A stretch of DNA of 64,000 nt from Tricholoma matsutake (taxonomy: Eukaryota; Basidiomycota; Agaricomycetes; Agaricales; Tricholomataceae). The stretch lies in assembly GCA_026075535.2 (NCBI GenBank), contig AP026543.1:8494001-8558000 (forward strand), read 5' to 3'. Below are positions 42,844-55,654 of this stretch, piece by piece; within the stretch, counting starts at the first letter, position 1, and every line of letters begins with the position of its first letter. Made by a program: the position numbers and the translations under genes. The notes beneath the pieces are model-generated. The model saw only the letters and a list, made by a program, of their open reading frames with translations, was not told where the DNA came from and made no database searches.

Positions 42844-45800
42844 TTACATCTGTCGACGTGCAGGAGTTCCTGCATGTTTGGGCAATTCTTGCCAGTCCCT
42901 GGCACCCATCAGTGCCAGATAAGCGTCTAGGGCTGCAAGATCATTGCAGTTCGCTAAAGGTTCCCAAGTGGTGTCTCCCAGACTCCACTTAACTTCAAAC
43001 TGGATGGTATGGCCACACCACTTGTGTGCCATGATCTCTTCGATGTACCATTCGGTGTCATCTGGGGCACCGAAGTCATATGCATCAGGGTAATGCCTGT
43101 TGGGAAACAACACGTCGTCGTTAGGATGGTGAGGCCTTAGTAGGCTCACATGGAAACACTGGTGTATACACCGGCATTTCAGTTCTGTAAGAAGATCCAA
43201 CACATAGTTGGAAGTCTCGGGGAAAGCTTGTAGGACCTTGTAGGGTCCTACAAATCTAGGTAGCAGTTTACTTGCGTGTCCCTTTGGTAATGCAAGGTTC
43301 TTTGTGGAGAGGTAAACAAGGTCTCCTTGTTTGACATTGGGCTCCTTGCGCTGATGCTTGTTTGCATAGTGTCATTGAAAGACTCTTTCAGTGATGATAC
43401 TATCATGGGCTATGGCCATGTTTCGCAGTGCATTCATTGCGAAAGTATGCCCTCCGGAAGGAATGTGTTCTGTAGAAGGAAATTCTTGCATCATATGAGG
43501 CAAGAATCCATAGTTGATTTCAAACAGGGCCATCCCTGTTGCTCTGTTAATCGTAGAGTTTATGGCAAACTCTACGAGAGAGAGGAACTTTACCCAATCC
43601 TTTTGATTGGATGCAACGAACACTTAGAGAATCTGAGCAATTGAATGATTTGCGCATTCTGTTATTCCATCCATCTGAGGATGGAAAGAAGTGGGCATAA
43701 GTAATTTGACATCCAAGATATGGTGGATTTCACACCACCATTTGGACGTGAACTTAGAGTCTTGATTGCAAACGATTGAGCCAGGTAGTCCATGCAAACG
43801 GACAATCTCCTTCATGAAGATGGGAGATAGTTGTGATGCGGTTGTTGTCATGTTAACCGGGACTAGGTGAACCATTGAAGACAGACAACAGATGATTACC
43901 CAAAGGTAGTCAAATCCTTCAGACTCTGGGAAGGGTCCAATGAAATCCATTCCAATTGACTCCCATGGCCTCATGGGTGTTGGTAATGAGTGCAGCTTGC
44001 CTTGAGGGGAGCAGTACTCCCCCTTTGAGTGGATGCAAGGTTCGCACAGATCACAGTATTTCTTGACCTCATATTGAAGTCGAGGCCACCAATACCAATG
44101 TCAGATGTATTCCGATGTCTTCAGAGGACCGAAATGCCCCACCAATGTGTGGGCTTGATTGATGATATGACCATGTAAGGTCGTACCTTTGGAAGTAGAA
44201 CTGGGGACGCAAAGGACCTCTTTGCCCCCTCTGTTCTTTCTCCAAATGAAACCGTCTTGGGCCTGGAAGTCTGGGTGGTTTTTTGGATTTTCAAGAACCT
44301 TCTTGAAGTGTTTGTTGTTGACGTATCCCTTTTGGATATCATTGTTCAGAGGGTCTAACTCTGACACATGAATGTCCAGGTAAGGCCCTTTAGCATGAGA
44401 GGCGTAAATCAAAGGATCATCCTGCGATTGGGTGGTCTTTGAAGAAGGCATGGTTGCTTCTTCCACATTTGCAGTCATTAAAGCTGCAGCTGCTTCACGC
44501 TCTTCAACTCATTCTCGAAGAGCTTTGAGTTGTTCACTAACTTGTCTCTGCTGGGAAACAGCAGAACAAGTTTCAATTACTCAATTTTTGATTTTGAGAT
44601 GTCTATCCCACGGGAGATCCTTGTGGTTGGGATCGGGATGTATGTCTGCAAAGACGTAGTGTTGGACTAATGGAGCATTGTCCCAAGAGTCAAATTGGTA
44701 GTAGTGGGACAGAGCGTCTGCTACTTTGTTCAATTTGCCTTTGACATAATGAATGTCAAAGTCGAAATGCAACAGATATTCCATCCATCATGTTTACCTA
44801 GCAGACAGTCAGCATTGAGTTTGGAAGAACTCAAGCACCTGGTGATTGGTGACAACATGAATGCATCTACCGATCAGTTTGTCTTCCCACTTGAGGAGTA
44901 TGGCAATAGTTTCATGCTCAAAGGTATGGTAGTTCCTTTGAGCATCAGAGAATTTCTTGGACAGGAACCCAGCAGGGCGGCAAGTTTGCCACTCAGGTCC
45001 CTGACCATACATCGCTCCAGTTCCAAAGACTGAGGCATCACAGATTACCCATATCGGCTCAGGTGAATCAGGGTCGATAGGCTTCAGCACCAGCATCGTG
45101 TTTAATCATCTGGAAGCAATGATCGTGCAATGGTCACCATAAAAAGGCTTGACCATTTTTTGTCATTGCTGAAAGGGGACTAGTGAAAGCAGTTATATCT
45201 GGCAGGAAATGTGCCAGATACTGCATGAGTCCCACAAAATGCTGGACTTTGTGATAATTATGAGGAGCTTTCCACTCTTGTATATGGGCCATTTTGTCAC
45301 TATCCGCGTGTAGGCCATGCTTGTTGATCATATGACCGAGACACTCTACCTTTTCAGGGTAGAGTTCACATTTCTCTGCACGGAGGTACAGAGAGTGCTC
45401 ATGTAGTCTGTTAAACATGAGTTCCAGATGCTTCTGGTGTTCTTCAATTGTGTCACTGAACACAAAGATATTGTCCAGGTAGGCATGGATGAAGATTCTG
45501 ATGTAATCTTGGAATATAGAGTTCATCAACGAAGGTTGAGGGTGCATTGCAGTCGCCTTGTTGCATAACAAGACTCTCGTATATGCCTTGAACCGTCGAG
45601 AAGGCAGTTTTCCAGATGTCTTCTGGGGCAACTCGGACCTGCTCATAGGCATCAGAGAGGTTGATTTTCGAGCGGTACTTAGCTCGAGCAACATCAAGAT
45701 GAATCAAGTCTTTATCAGGAAATGGTGTAACATCTTTCACTGTGTTAGCGTTACATTTCACTGCATTAATCACAGTGCAAAGTTTCCCAGTTTTCTTGGG

Positions 45801-46943
45801 AACAACTAGCATTGGAGTGGCTTGCTCTGCGTGGGCAGGACACCACCAGCCTGCTTTGCAGTACCTGGCTATTTTCTCGGTGAGGGGTTTCCTCATCGAG
45901 TTGGGACATTTCGGAAGATAGAAGTTATACTTCTTCTTCTCATCCACCAATGGGATGTGGTGGTTTATGTCCCTCAAAGGAGGTAGTTTGTCAGGAACTC
46001 CACTGAGGATGTCCTGACAAGATTGTTTCCACTCCTCTCAGAGGTGTGGAAGGTCCTTTTTTGAAAGGGGTCCTTTGCATTTAGCTTTATCGCCCAGCTC
46101 TTTGCAAATTGCAAAGAGTATGTCACTCAGGTCATCGACCTGATCTGGCAGAAGTACCACAGGGATAGAGGGGTTGAATCTGGGAGGTTCGAAATTGGGT
46201 CCCTTGGGGAATTTATCCTGAGTAAATTCCTGGACAATCTCTTCTAGATCGCCTTCTTCGTCGCTCAAGGGTTCATCTTCGGGTCCTAAAAGGATGGGGT
46301 CCAAAGGTTTTAGTGTAGACCAACGATGTTTGTCAACATTGTCTACTTCTTCCATTTCAACATTCCTATGTCTAACAGACAGAGGTTGCACCTCTGTGGA
46401 ACTTGGACCAGGCTTGTCCAGGTCCTCCTTCTTTTGTGCAGCCAGGAGGTCGCTTTCACGTCACTCATCCTTGGGAGGTTGAGGATGCATAGCATGCTGA
46501 TGGGCTTGCTTGAAAGTGTTAGGGCCCTCGATAATTGTATTGAGGCATTTGCCCTTGACGTGTACTTCGTCACGTTCAAAGTCTAGGACTATACCATGTT
46601 TCCTCATGAAGACGGTGCCTAGAATGGCGTCATATCTATCAATGTTAACAACATCGAAATAATGGTTGTTTTTTATTTCACCGATTTCAAAATCAGTGAA
46701 TAGTCCGAAGTTTATCTTTGAATGGCTTCCAACGGTGCCTAATTGCAAGGGCACCGGTTCTTCCAATTCGTGGGCTTTAAGATTCGCTGACATGGCAAAT
46801 TCTGGGGAAATCAAATCAGACATGCAGCCTGAATTGAGGAGAATGAAAGCTTCAAGTTCATGAAGCTTCATTTTTGCCACAAAGCACCTGTTATCCTTCT
46901 CAGAGTGAGGAGGATGGGTTATTTTCTTAGAGGATTTCCTCAA
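42844..46943 (-). pseudogene. Pol, element E
   Basis: Overlaps the gag end in another frame. Protease at about 46860 reads ILLNSGCMSDLI, with Asn for the catalytic Asp. Reverse transcriptase at 45977-45134 has SKINLSDAYEQVRV and YLDNIFVFSD, so the second catalytic Asp of YLDD is Asn. RNase H has VICDASVFGTGAM. The HHCC finger, integrase core (GMDFIGPFPESEG; CNQDSKFTS with Asn for the Asp of SDRD; DGITECAN) and a chromodomain at about 43090-42960 (WYIEEIMAHKW ... EVKWSLGDTTWEP) follow. Two frameshifts lie in the RT/RNase H part. The N substitutions are consistent with G-to-A changes at CpG. Confidence 0.9.
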
Positions 46944-49893
46944 AGTGGTTGCGCCTCTGAAGCATGCATGGCTTGCTTTTGAATAGGTGGTCCATCATGA
47001 TGCCTAATCTTTCAGAAAATGACAGAGAATATCTCCCCGTCTCGTCCTCAGAGTCTTCCTCTGAGTCGGACACCAACTGGGCAGATGGGCATCTGTCAGA
47101 GTCATACTCCAAAAGGATTTCTCGGATCGCACCAAAGTGTTCTGATCCAGAATATTCACTGGCGTCACCCCCAGTGTCAGACTCCAAGTTGCACAGTTCA
47201 CCTTCTGAACTATACTGAGAACCTTCAGGTTCCATGTCTGACAAGGCAGACCCATACTCAGAGCAAGAGTTATCCTCTGAGTCGCTGTACGCTGCGGCAA
47301 GTCTCTCATTTGTCACAGAATGTGAATCTGAGTCCTGGGTAGGACTCGAATGGTGCTCACTGCTCGGTTGAGCACGGGAGGTTTGGGGATCAGCCATAGT
47401 CGCTGATCCTTCTTGAGCGGCATACATCTTAGCCAATGGTTTGGGCTGTCCATACTTAGGGCAGCCCTTATCTGTGGAGTAGTGTGGACCTCCACAGCTG
47501 TAACAAATCGGGTTCTTCTTGTCATCAGACCTTTTGTCTGATTTGGATCCGGAGTGTCTGGATGGTTTCCCTCCAGATGCGCGATGTCGAGTATCGTGAC
47601 AATCTTTGTTATGGTGGTCACTATCGCCATGACTTCGAAGCTCCTAGGTAGGATACTTCGACCCCAGATATATAGAGCTATCACGATAGTTCTTATTGTG
47701 TTTTTGAGAACGATCCTGGGATCAGTCATGAGACTGTTCAGGAGAAGGTTCTTTTGTTTTAGAAGTTTTAGTCGAAGAGGATGTGCTCTTCGACTTGGTG
47801 GACTCCATTATACACTTCTTTTCATTGAAGCATTTTCTCATCTTACCGATTTCCTCCACCTGGCAGGTGAAGTGTAGGATATCTTGCACTGAGCTTGTCT
47901 CAGCAGAACATCCTTTGTCTAGTACAAAGGATATGATGCTTGTGGGCAACCCAGTCACCAATTGTGTCTTGAACATAAATGGATCAGGTGCCTGTATCAT
48001 CCTGGTAGCATAGCGCTCCAGTTTGTGGTAATAGCCCATAATGCCCTCATCAGCATTATAATCGATGTGCCAGAATTTGTTGGTCACATCGTGGGTTGCA
48101 TTTTCATGCACAAGCCAGTTGTATAGGCCAGTGACAACTTCTTTGAAAGTCCAGGCTGATCATTGATGGTATGCCCTGTCAACGCTGTCTTCAAACCAAG
48201 TGAGGGCGGTGTTCTCCAGGAACATCGCCATATACTCAATGCAATCTGAGTCCAGCTCAGGGCCACACACCTTGTTCACCTTCAACCACCAAAGAAGGGC
48301 ATTCAGCCATCTTTCAAAGGTCTCGGTGTCAGGTAATCCACCATACTTTGACAGATTGGGAACTTGGGGACCATTCTTGCCTCCAGTGGCAGGAATTTCT
48401 GTCAAGACAGAGACCTTGTTGTCGATCTGTCTATGTATCTTGGTATGGATGTCCCTCAAATATTTTGAGGGATGGCGAGAGCCTTTATCTCGATAAGAAT
48501 TGGGATAGGAAGATGTAGACCAGTAAGGGGGGCTACTTGATTCTCATGGGGTACCAGAACATCCAGATGGGGTACGTCTGGAAGAAGTGCATGTTTGCAC
48601 TCCTTGTCAGGGATTTGACGAGGCTCTGTGGGATGCCTCTTCCTCGAATTGGGAAGAATGTTTGGTACTCTCGCTGCTTGACGTGCAATACGTTGAGTTG
48701 CTATCACTTCCATTACCATCATCCTTGGACCCATCTCCATCTGGTGGTCCTCCATGGCCTGTGTGACTCTGTGCAGGCCATCTGGAATTTACAGATGGTG
48801 GGCTCTCTCGCTTTTGATGGCAAGATGAAGGGTCATCCTTATCCCAAGGTTGACCATCTTTGTCGAAATGGATCCCCTGATTGGGGATCAAAGTGGGATG
48901 TCCGTCTTGGATATTGCCATTGCATATCCTTTGAAGGACAATCCGGTTGTTGTTGATATAGTGTACCTTCTTTTTAGAAGGTAATTTATGAGGTAACTCA
49001 GGGGTCTGTAGACATGGGGAACCATGTCTGTGGCTGAAAGGATGTTCTCGTTCCACTGGGTTAGTGGAATGAGGTTGGACAGGGTTGGGATCTCGTTCCA
49101 TTGCTGGGGAATGAGGTATAGTAGGGTTGATTATTTCCCTATGGGCAAAGTGACTGGCGTAACTTAACGCCAGATCTTTAAGTTGGTTTTCCAACTTGAT
49201 CGGTTTGAAATCTCTTGCATCCATGCAATGGGTAAACATATCCGTTGCAATCTGAGCAAAATGCTCAGCTCCAAATTCGTTGTCCGACTCATCCTCTCGA
49301 GGTTTGGCCTCGAGGGGTCTTTTCTCTATGCATCGGCGCAGCTGATCATCAGTGTTCATTGGTGTTGCAGGTGCTGATGCTGTTAAATCTGGCCATACGG
49401 CTGGGAATAATCCAGGTGTTTCATACATCTGGCTGTTGTGGGGAAGATCGATACCACTACTGGGGGTAATCTGGTGGTTGTTGGGCTCTGGGGTCAATTC
49501 ATCCAGAGGAGAAAGCTTCTGCAAGCCAGGAGGAGGTCCTGGATTGGAATGAGTGTCTCGTCAACTGTTGTTTGATGAGAAAGATTCTCTGGATTCGGGT
49601 TCGCTGTCGTCAGTGTCCTCAATGGTGGGCTGTCGATGGTGTGGGCAGAGGGCAGAGGAATCGAGATTTCTCAAAGTGGCTGTATGTGCTTTGAGGGTCT
49701 GAAAGTCCCTAGTAGGAGAAACATCATTTCTCGAGGTGCTTGTATGTGCCTTGAGTGGATGGGATCCAGCCAAATCTTTCAGAGCGTGCCAGGGGGAATC
49801 CGACCCTGATGGTGATGGATGAGATTTACCTTGCATGTCCTGCTTGGGAGCAGGCTTCAGCTTGTTCTTGTTCTTGGCCCTGGTCAAAACCAT
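46927..49893 (-). pseudogene. Gag, element E, one frame with many TGA
   Basis: From ATG at 49893 (MVLTRAKNKNKLKPAPKQ) a single frame of about 990 codons runs to 46927, broken by TGA at about 49561, 48607, 48535, 48160 and 47722 and by one TAG near 47646. A long Ser/Pro/acidic N-terminal half precedes a gag domain (about 48380-47850: FERWLNALLWWLKVNKVCG, MGYYHKLERYATRMIQ). A zinc-knuckle-like CYSCGGPHYSTDKGC (about 47500) and an acidic Ser-rich tail follow. Gag is about two to three times longer than in the other families here. Confidence 0.85.
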
Positions 49894-50138
49894 GGTCTCG
49901 TTCTTGAGGTACAATCTTCAGCAATGGAGAAAAGGAATTTTGGTCATAGCAGCAGGTGAAAAGCAAAGAGTTGAGTGCAAAGAAACTTGATTCAGGTCCT
50001 AGCGACGGATATGATTCCGTCGCTGATCGCATTGAGAATTTTCTCCCCTTGTGGGAGAAGTTCAGGGTTGTGTTGATGACGATCACTGATGGGGCGATGT
50101 CGAGCTTAACTCTATATGAGTTTGAGTGTTTAAAAAAG

Positions 50139-50338
50139 TGTAGTGAGTCATAGGGGGGTCCCTTAATATCACACAGGAGCTAAACATGACTAACATATAT
50201 TTATCATGTGTACTCAAGGTGGTAGTAAAAAGGATTGCTTATGTAAATAGAAGGCTGGTCCCTTTATAGGGGCCAGTCAGGTCGATAGCAAAGAAACATA
50301 ATATATACAAACGTGGGGTCAAGCCCCAGGTCACCACA
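50139..50338 (-). repeat. E 5' LTR
   Basis: 200 bp, near-identical to 39580-39779, followed by CAGAT. Confidence 0.93.
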
Positions 50339-50343
50339 CAGAT

Positions 50344-52411
50344 CCAACTGGATGAAAACCAAGTTCTGATTGGTCTATGGTGGCAGTCTCCTGCTCAAGT
50401 TACCCTTCTACAGCAGTTTTCTGATCTCCTGATCACTGATAACTCATATAATCGTAACCAATATGGCTATCCTTTGAACATTGGTATTATCATTGATAAC
50501 TTTGGAAAATCCTGAAATGCATGGTATGCATTCCATCGTTCCAAAGATATTGCGACGCACACTTGGGTCTTCCAATGTCATCTCGACGCTGCTGGCAAAC
50601 ATCCCAAAGTTGTTGCATCCAATCACCATCCTTCGCTTCTTGCATCAGTTCCACATGTCATGCCTCTCAGTCACCATGTATACTGCCTTCACCATTTGAA
50701 TGGCAATGTTACAGTACAACTACAAGCGGCTCTTGGGAGTGATTGGATCAACTTTAATCGTGAATTTTGGGCTACATACTGGGCAGTCTCCCCAGTGGAA
50801 TTTGACTGTCTTGGGGCTTTGCTTGTTTCACATTACCCAGCTGCTAAGCAGTATCTCAAAGAGGAGTTATATCCATGTAGAGAAAAATGGGCTTGGGCCT
50901 GGATCATGACAAAATTTACTGCTGGGGTTAGGACAAATGACTGTGCAGAGGCAGAGAACAAGACAAGCAAAACACTTGGCAATGCCAAAAAGACTCTCCT
51001 GCAGGTCTTTGATGCTCTCAACCAGCGCACGTTAGACCAGACAGATCATGAATTGATACAAACCTGAGAGGTAAATTGTGTTTTTAACTTGTGTTCACTA
51101 GCATGTGCTGACAAATCCACAACTTGCAGTCGTCCAGAAGGCAGCATAATATGCAATTAGAATCATTGTTTCTTTTACCCCTTGCAACACTTCAAAAATA
51201 TGTCAGGCCACACTTGCCATCAACAAATGCAGCATAGCTTATTCTATTGTACAGAAGTAGTTCAATTACCACCAGGAGTTCAAAAATGGGCAAGCTATCA
51301 GATCCCATTCTCAGCAGTTTCACAAAGTGCTGACAATATTCTTCAAATGACAGGAGGGACATAATTTGGTGACTGATAATATGGATAAGGAGTTCAGTTG
51401 GAAGTGTAAGGAAGAGGATGTAAGTCATAATTAACCTTTATATGACTCGAATTAATTGTCTTTGGTAGCACATGATGAACAGTTTTGAAAATGACGATGC
51501 TTATGTCTCAACTCGCTGGCTCTTACAACTCATCATGGGACATGGGCTAGTTATCGAGCATCTGCTATGAATTGTGCACACTGCAACTAAAAAATCACAC
51601 CATCTTGCTCTCCTACAAGATAAATGATACATCTGTGACTGCTGCATGGGACTTAACCTTGGTCTTCCATGCCATCATTACTTCAGGGCTTGGACAGATG
51701 TAAAGGGTCTGCCATTTCATATTGGACTGATTCACCCATGGTGAGTGCCACAAATTGGAACTATCGAGCCATTGTCATTATTAATTTCTTGCCAAAGCTG
51801 GTACCAAAATCCATTACTAAATATCATGGACATCCCCCCTGTGACTCGAGAGCATGCATTAAGACCAGAGGAGCTGCCATTTTCAATGGACAACAGCAAT
51901 TCCCACCTTCTGTTGACCCCACTAGATCTGACACATAGCTTCACATCACCAGCCGCTCAACCTACAAGAACCCTCGGTGTGCATACCATTCATCATGAAG
52001 CACAAGCTGCACTTCACCCCCTTCTCACCAATATCCAAACTCAAGAACAGCTTGACACACTTGTCGAGCATATCAGTGATATTCAGTCAGTAATAAACCC
52101 TAGTATAACTTTACAACAGCTCACGAAAAATCTACCACAAGGCATGCAGAAAATGCCCAAGATCACTGTGAACATATTCATGATCCTCCAGTAATAAGGA
52201 ATAAGGGAAGACCTTGGTCGGCATGCATTACTGGTCCACTTGAAGGTCAGCCATGTGGTGGAGGAGCAAAGGGGACAACAAGTTTGGCACAAGAAGACCA
52301 TGATGCTAATGGTGCCATACATTCGGGCCAGGAAAATTGCAGGCGTCAATGTGGACTGTGTCGCCAAGAAGGGCACAATCGTTCAAATTGTCCATTAACC
52401 CAATCTTAAGT
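50344..52411 (+). pseudogene. MULE transposase, catalytic, SWIM and zinc-knuckle part
   Basis: Continues in phase from 39579. First catalytic Asp in LLITDNSYNRNQYG (about 50430). The second block reads KVVASNHHPSLL, where Asn replaces the expected Asp (SDxHPSLL-like), followed by the CLHHL motif (about 50690). The Glu-containing block is GVRTNDCAEAENKTSK (about 50930). Likely introns are 51071-51129 and about 51420-51468. The SWIM zinc finger is ICDCCMGLNLGLPCHHYF (about 51630), and the protein ends with a CCHC knuckle CGLCRQEGHNRSNC (about 52355-52396). TGA codons (for example about 50513, in place of Arg before Asn-Ala-Trp-Tyr) break the frame. Domain order is that of Agaricomycete MULE transposases. 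Confidence 0.85.
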
Positions 52412-53699
52412 GTTTCTAGAAGGACTCTTTTGGTGATGATCAACGAGATTCTTTTTGACATACTTATCATGAAAACCTAATCCCCAGCCCACCCAAAATC
52501 TCAATGTTTAGCTACCAACCCCGGTTCCTTCCTCAGCACTCAATATGGTTTACTACATTCATCCTGTACTTAACACATTGTTATTCAATGGGGATCCTGG
52601 GTACACAACTTGAACATGTTCTTGTAAAGTGGCATATCTGCTTTCTGGAGGGCTACAGCATAGAGGTAAGGATTCAGGAAGAAGTAGCCTTGGCAGTTGA
52701 GGATGACTGAGACTGTGAGCAAGAGAAATTCAATGCACAGCCACACCGGTGAGCCGGCCAACTGCACATCCTGGGGTTCTAAATAGACATGTAGGGTTTC
52801 AGTCAGCACCCCAGGTTTCTCATTAGAATAAGCCCACCTCAGTCCTTGTACAAATGACTGAGGTGGCTGACTGTCTATCTACTCAATATATGTTCTATCA
52901 AACAAAGAGAGAGAAGAAGAAAGGGAATGAGATGTTTGTTTATGCTCATCAAAGGGCTGTGCTAAAGATAGGACTGTCATTCCACGGTGTGCTTCCTTGT
53001 GCTTCTCAACAACTTCTCAACACAGTTGACGTTGTTCCCGATGTGATAGGAAGTCATCCAGTATCTCGATCCTTTATTACATAATAGTCTACCTAGCCTG
53101 TTTTGTATGTGGCAAACGAGGACCCTGGATAATCCCTACCAAGGCTTGATTGATTGATCCCAAAAGGTCACTCTGTCCAGTCAACTTTTTGGATTTAGCC
53201 TCGGCCCTCCACTGTGGGCTGGCAAAGGCTGTCAAAAATGGGTCAAAATCATTTAATCTGACATTGCCCAAGGTCATTTCAAGAGGAGCTTGAGGTGGTT
53301 TCTGGAAGTTTCCATTCCTCGTTTGTCTACCTCCACATCTATCTATGGTAATTGATGATCAATGATCTATCACCGACAGGCGAGTGTAATCCACCGATTT
53401 AATGGACATAGCTGCACTCGAATAATGAATTCCAAGGGAAGTTATATATCACCCAACTGTAGCATCAGCTCTCTCAAGTCACGTCGATCCCTCATTGGTC
53501 TGTTGCATCCCTCCCTTGCCCTGCGTTAGTTGTCAAGCTGATCATTATGTCTGGCAGCCTTGTTTACACCAATTTCACTTGGTTCTGTGACAGTGATTGC
53601 TTTTTCGGCTAACCCCCGGTATATTACCCCACAGTTAGTTGTCTCTACTGCTCAGTGCTCATAGCTCCACCCCTAGTTTAGATTTCCGAGCTCTCCCAC
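52412..53699. other. Mostly non-coding; one short unidentified relic
   Basis: No clear gene. On the minus strand 53340-53089 translates to a protein-like fragment (LGNVRLNDFDPFLTAFASPQ, then LLGSINQALVGIIQGP) of unknown family, probably a relic. The right terminal repeat of the MULE element may lie here but was not found by eye. Confidence 0.4.
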
Positions 53700-55601
53700 C
53701 ATGACCCCCCACCCCAATCTCACAGTTTCTGACAAGGACAGTTCAAGATTCTAGGCCAGAGCTGCCCATCCTTCTCAAATTCTCAGCTGGATCATGGGGG
53801 TGTGGCCAGGTATTCGACTGGTATAAGAGCCGCACTTCCGAGTCTACTGCAGTTGACCGAATCACACTACACAGGGATCGTAAAGGTTTGTTTAAACACC
53901 AGTTCTTGGTCCTGGTCCTCCGGGATGGTTCTATATGCCATCTGGATCGCCGACTCGGAGGCGAACAGGTCAATCGATATGGTGCAGTCACTGAAAATGG
54001 CTGCAAAGCCACTGATTCAATCCTCAAAATTGATGGGGACTCATTAGAGCAAACGGAGAAGTCGTCAGATTGTCTCGCTGAGCTGCATTTTGATGGACGG
54101 TTCGATCTTCTATTCGTTCTTTCAATCTGCTTTTGCATCCAAGGTGACAATATGGCGAATTGATATACACTGCAGCTGTTCAATTGCTATTTCTTCTTGT
54201 GAACCATTTTCATGATTTGTGCACAATGCACTATTACATGGGCTGAGGATGCAATTCTGCTACAGCCTCAATGGAATACTATGCTATCAGACACGCTTAC
54301 CAACTCACTGTTGAAGCCTTTGGTTAGAACAATGAGCGAGGCACTGTTGGAGGTGATATCATCGACAGTATTAGCTTTGATGAAGCCAGAGGTGCACCAG
54401 GTGCTGCATGCTCATCACATGAGTTTAGGAGGATTGTTTCCTATTACAGTTGCATCATGGAGTATGCACTTAGCTCTCCATTTGAAAATGTGCACCAGGC
54501 TGCAGGAGATATTACAGTCAGCGCTAGAGAAATTGATGAAGGACAGGCTGGCGGTAGGTTTAAAGTCTTTGCTGTGCACTGCAGAACCAACTCTGCTGAG
54601 GTCCACACTGTTTGCTGTGTTATGGCAAGACAGAGTGCGTCTCACTGTTAGGAATATTGTGCAACCTGTGGTCTGGAATATTGTATGGGTGTCCATGTGG
54701 GAGGCACTCGGTGTGGCAAGTGGTGCACCAGCAATAGCTGATGCAAACATTCCAGCGGCGGAACAAATTGAGTCTTTGAATACCCCAGTGAACACTGCAT
54801 TTAACCTGCCCATGAGCACCATGGATCATGACCTTCTGCTGCAGCGGACTTTGGCAGGGAAACTCCTCAATTTTGCGACAGAAGATGGGATGGAGACGGT
54901 GATTGATGTCGCAGTAGACACTGCCTTGTGTGCATGCTGGGATGCAGCTTGATCTGTCGTGGGTAGGAACAACTCGCACGATGAATGGGAGACCGAGTCG
55001 CCCTCTGAGCTACAAAAAGATTGTTACAAGACGTGGGATGCTATGTGGTCATCGGTGTGGGATGGTGCGTTGATGAAGGCAAAGAGCATTGTGCAGCACA
55101 TCCAAAAACATTCACATCGAAGTGCTGCACACAATTGGGTGTGGGACACCATCTGGGAAGCATGGAATAGCAGATTTGCAGAAGTTCGAGATCACATGCG
55201 AGATGCTACCTGGAAAACAATGGATGATGCGATGGATGCCATGATCAACGTGGTGGGAGATGTGGTTCATGCCACTCTTCTAGAAAAGCATTCTTGTGAA
55301 GTGCACATGTTTGTCAAACAAGGGGTGCATGTTTTGAATACCATGGAGTGTTGTTTATGGTTGACTGAATATCTAATGGATTGATGTGACAATCAAGACT
55401 CACTTACAGCTCACCCCAGTCACCCATGCCCACCTACAAGCTTGGGTATGTGAAGCCATCAAAGCTCATAGCAACAAAGTAGGCCAGGCGATGGCAAATT
55501 CATTGGGGTCTTCGGCCGCTATTGAAAATGACATTTGCAAGACAATGGGTCATGTTTGGGAGGCTGTCCTACATAATAGGGAGCAACACACCCATGTCTG
55601 A
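53700..55601 (+). pseudogene. Decayed gene of unknown function (multicopy-type)
   Basis: Not identified by name. ATG at 53701 in a CCCACCATG context starts one frame. After a one-base shift near the C-runs, the frame from 53741 runs to 55384, broken only by TGA at about 54161, 54203 and 54950, and a further shift leads to 55601. The N-terminal 150 residues look like a compact alpha/beta domain (VFDWYKSRTSESTAVDRITL, FLVLVLRDGSICHLDRR, LAELHFDGRFDLLFVLSI, YTLQLFNCYFF). The rest is helical and Trp/Ala rich (VWDTIWEAWNSRFAEVRDHM). It reads as a member of the uncharacterised families expanded in mushroom genomes. Element C2 begins 53 bp after its last codon. Confidence 0.6.
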
Positions 55602-55654
55602 TTTGTTGTGATTGCAAGCCTGAGTGGTGCTGCAGTGGTTGGGTGTGGAGTTGC

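Larger units (their letters stand above)
39580..50338 (-). mobile_element. Ty3/gypsy element E with extra 3' ORF
   Basis: A 10.76-kb minus-strand element with 200-bp LTRs (39580-39779 and 50139-50338) and target duplication CAGAT (39575-39579 and 50339-50343), inserted in the MULE transposase gene. Order on the minus strand: LTR, long gag, protease, reverse transcriptase, RNase H, integrase, chromodomain, a further ORF of about 2.4 kb, polypurine tract and LTR. About 0.43 kb of its length is a solo family B LTR. No self-primer pairing like that of A-D was found. Confidence 0.94.

Noticed and set aside
50086..50139. A tRNA primer site next to the E 5' LTR
   Set aside because: The sequence after the LTR is A/T-rich and I could match neither a tRNA 3' end nor a segment of the LTR itself, so priming of E is left open.
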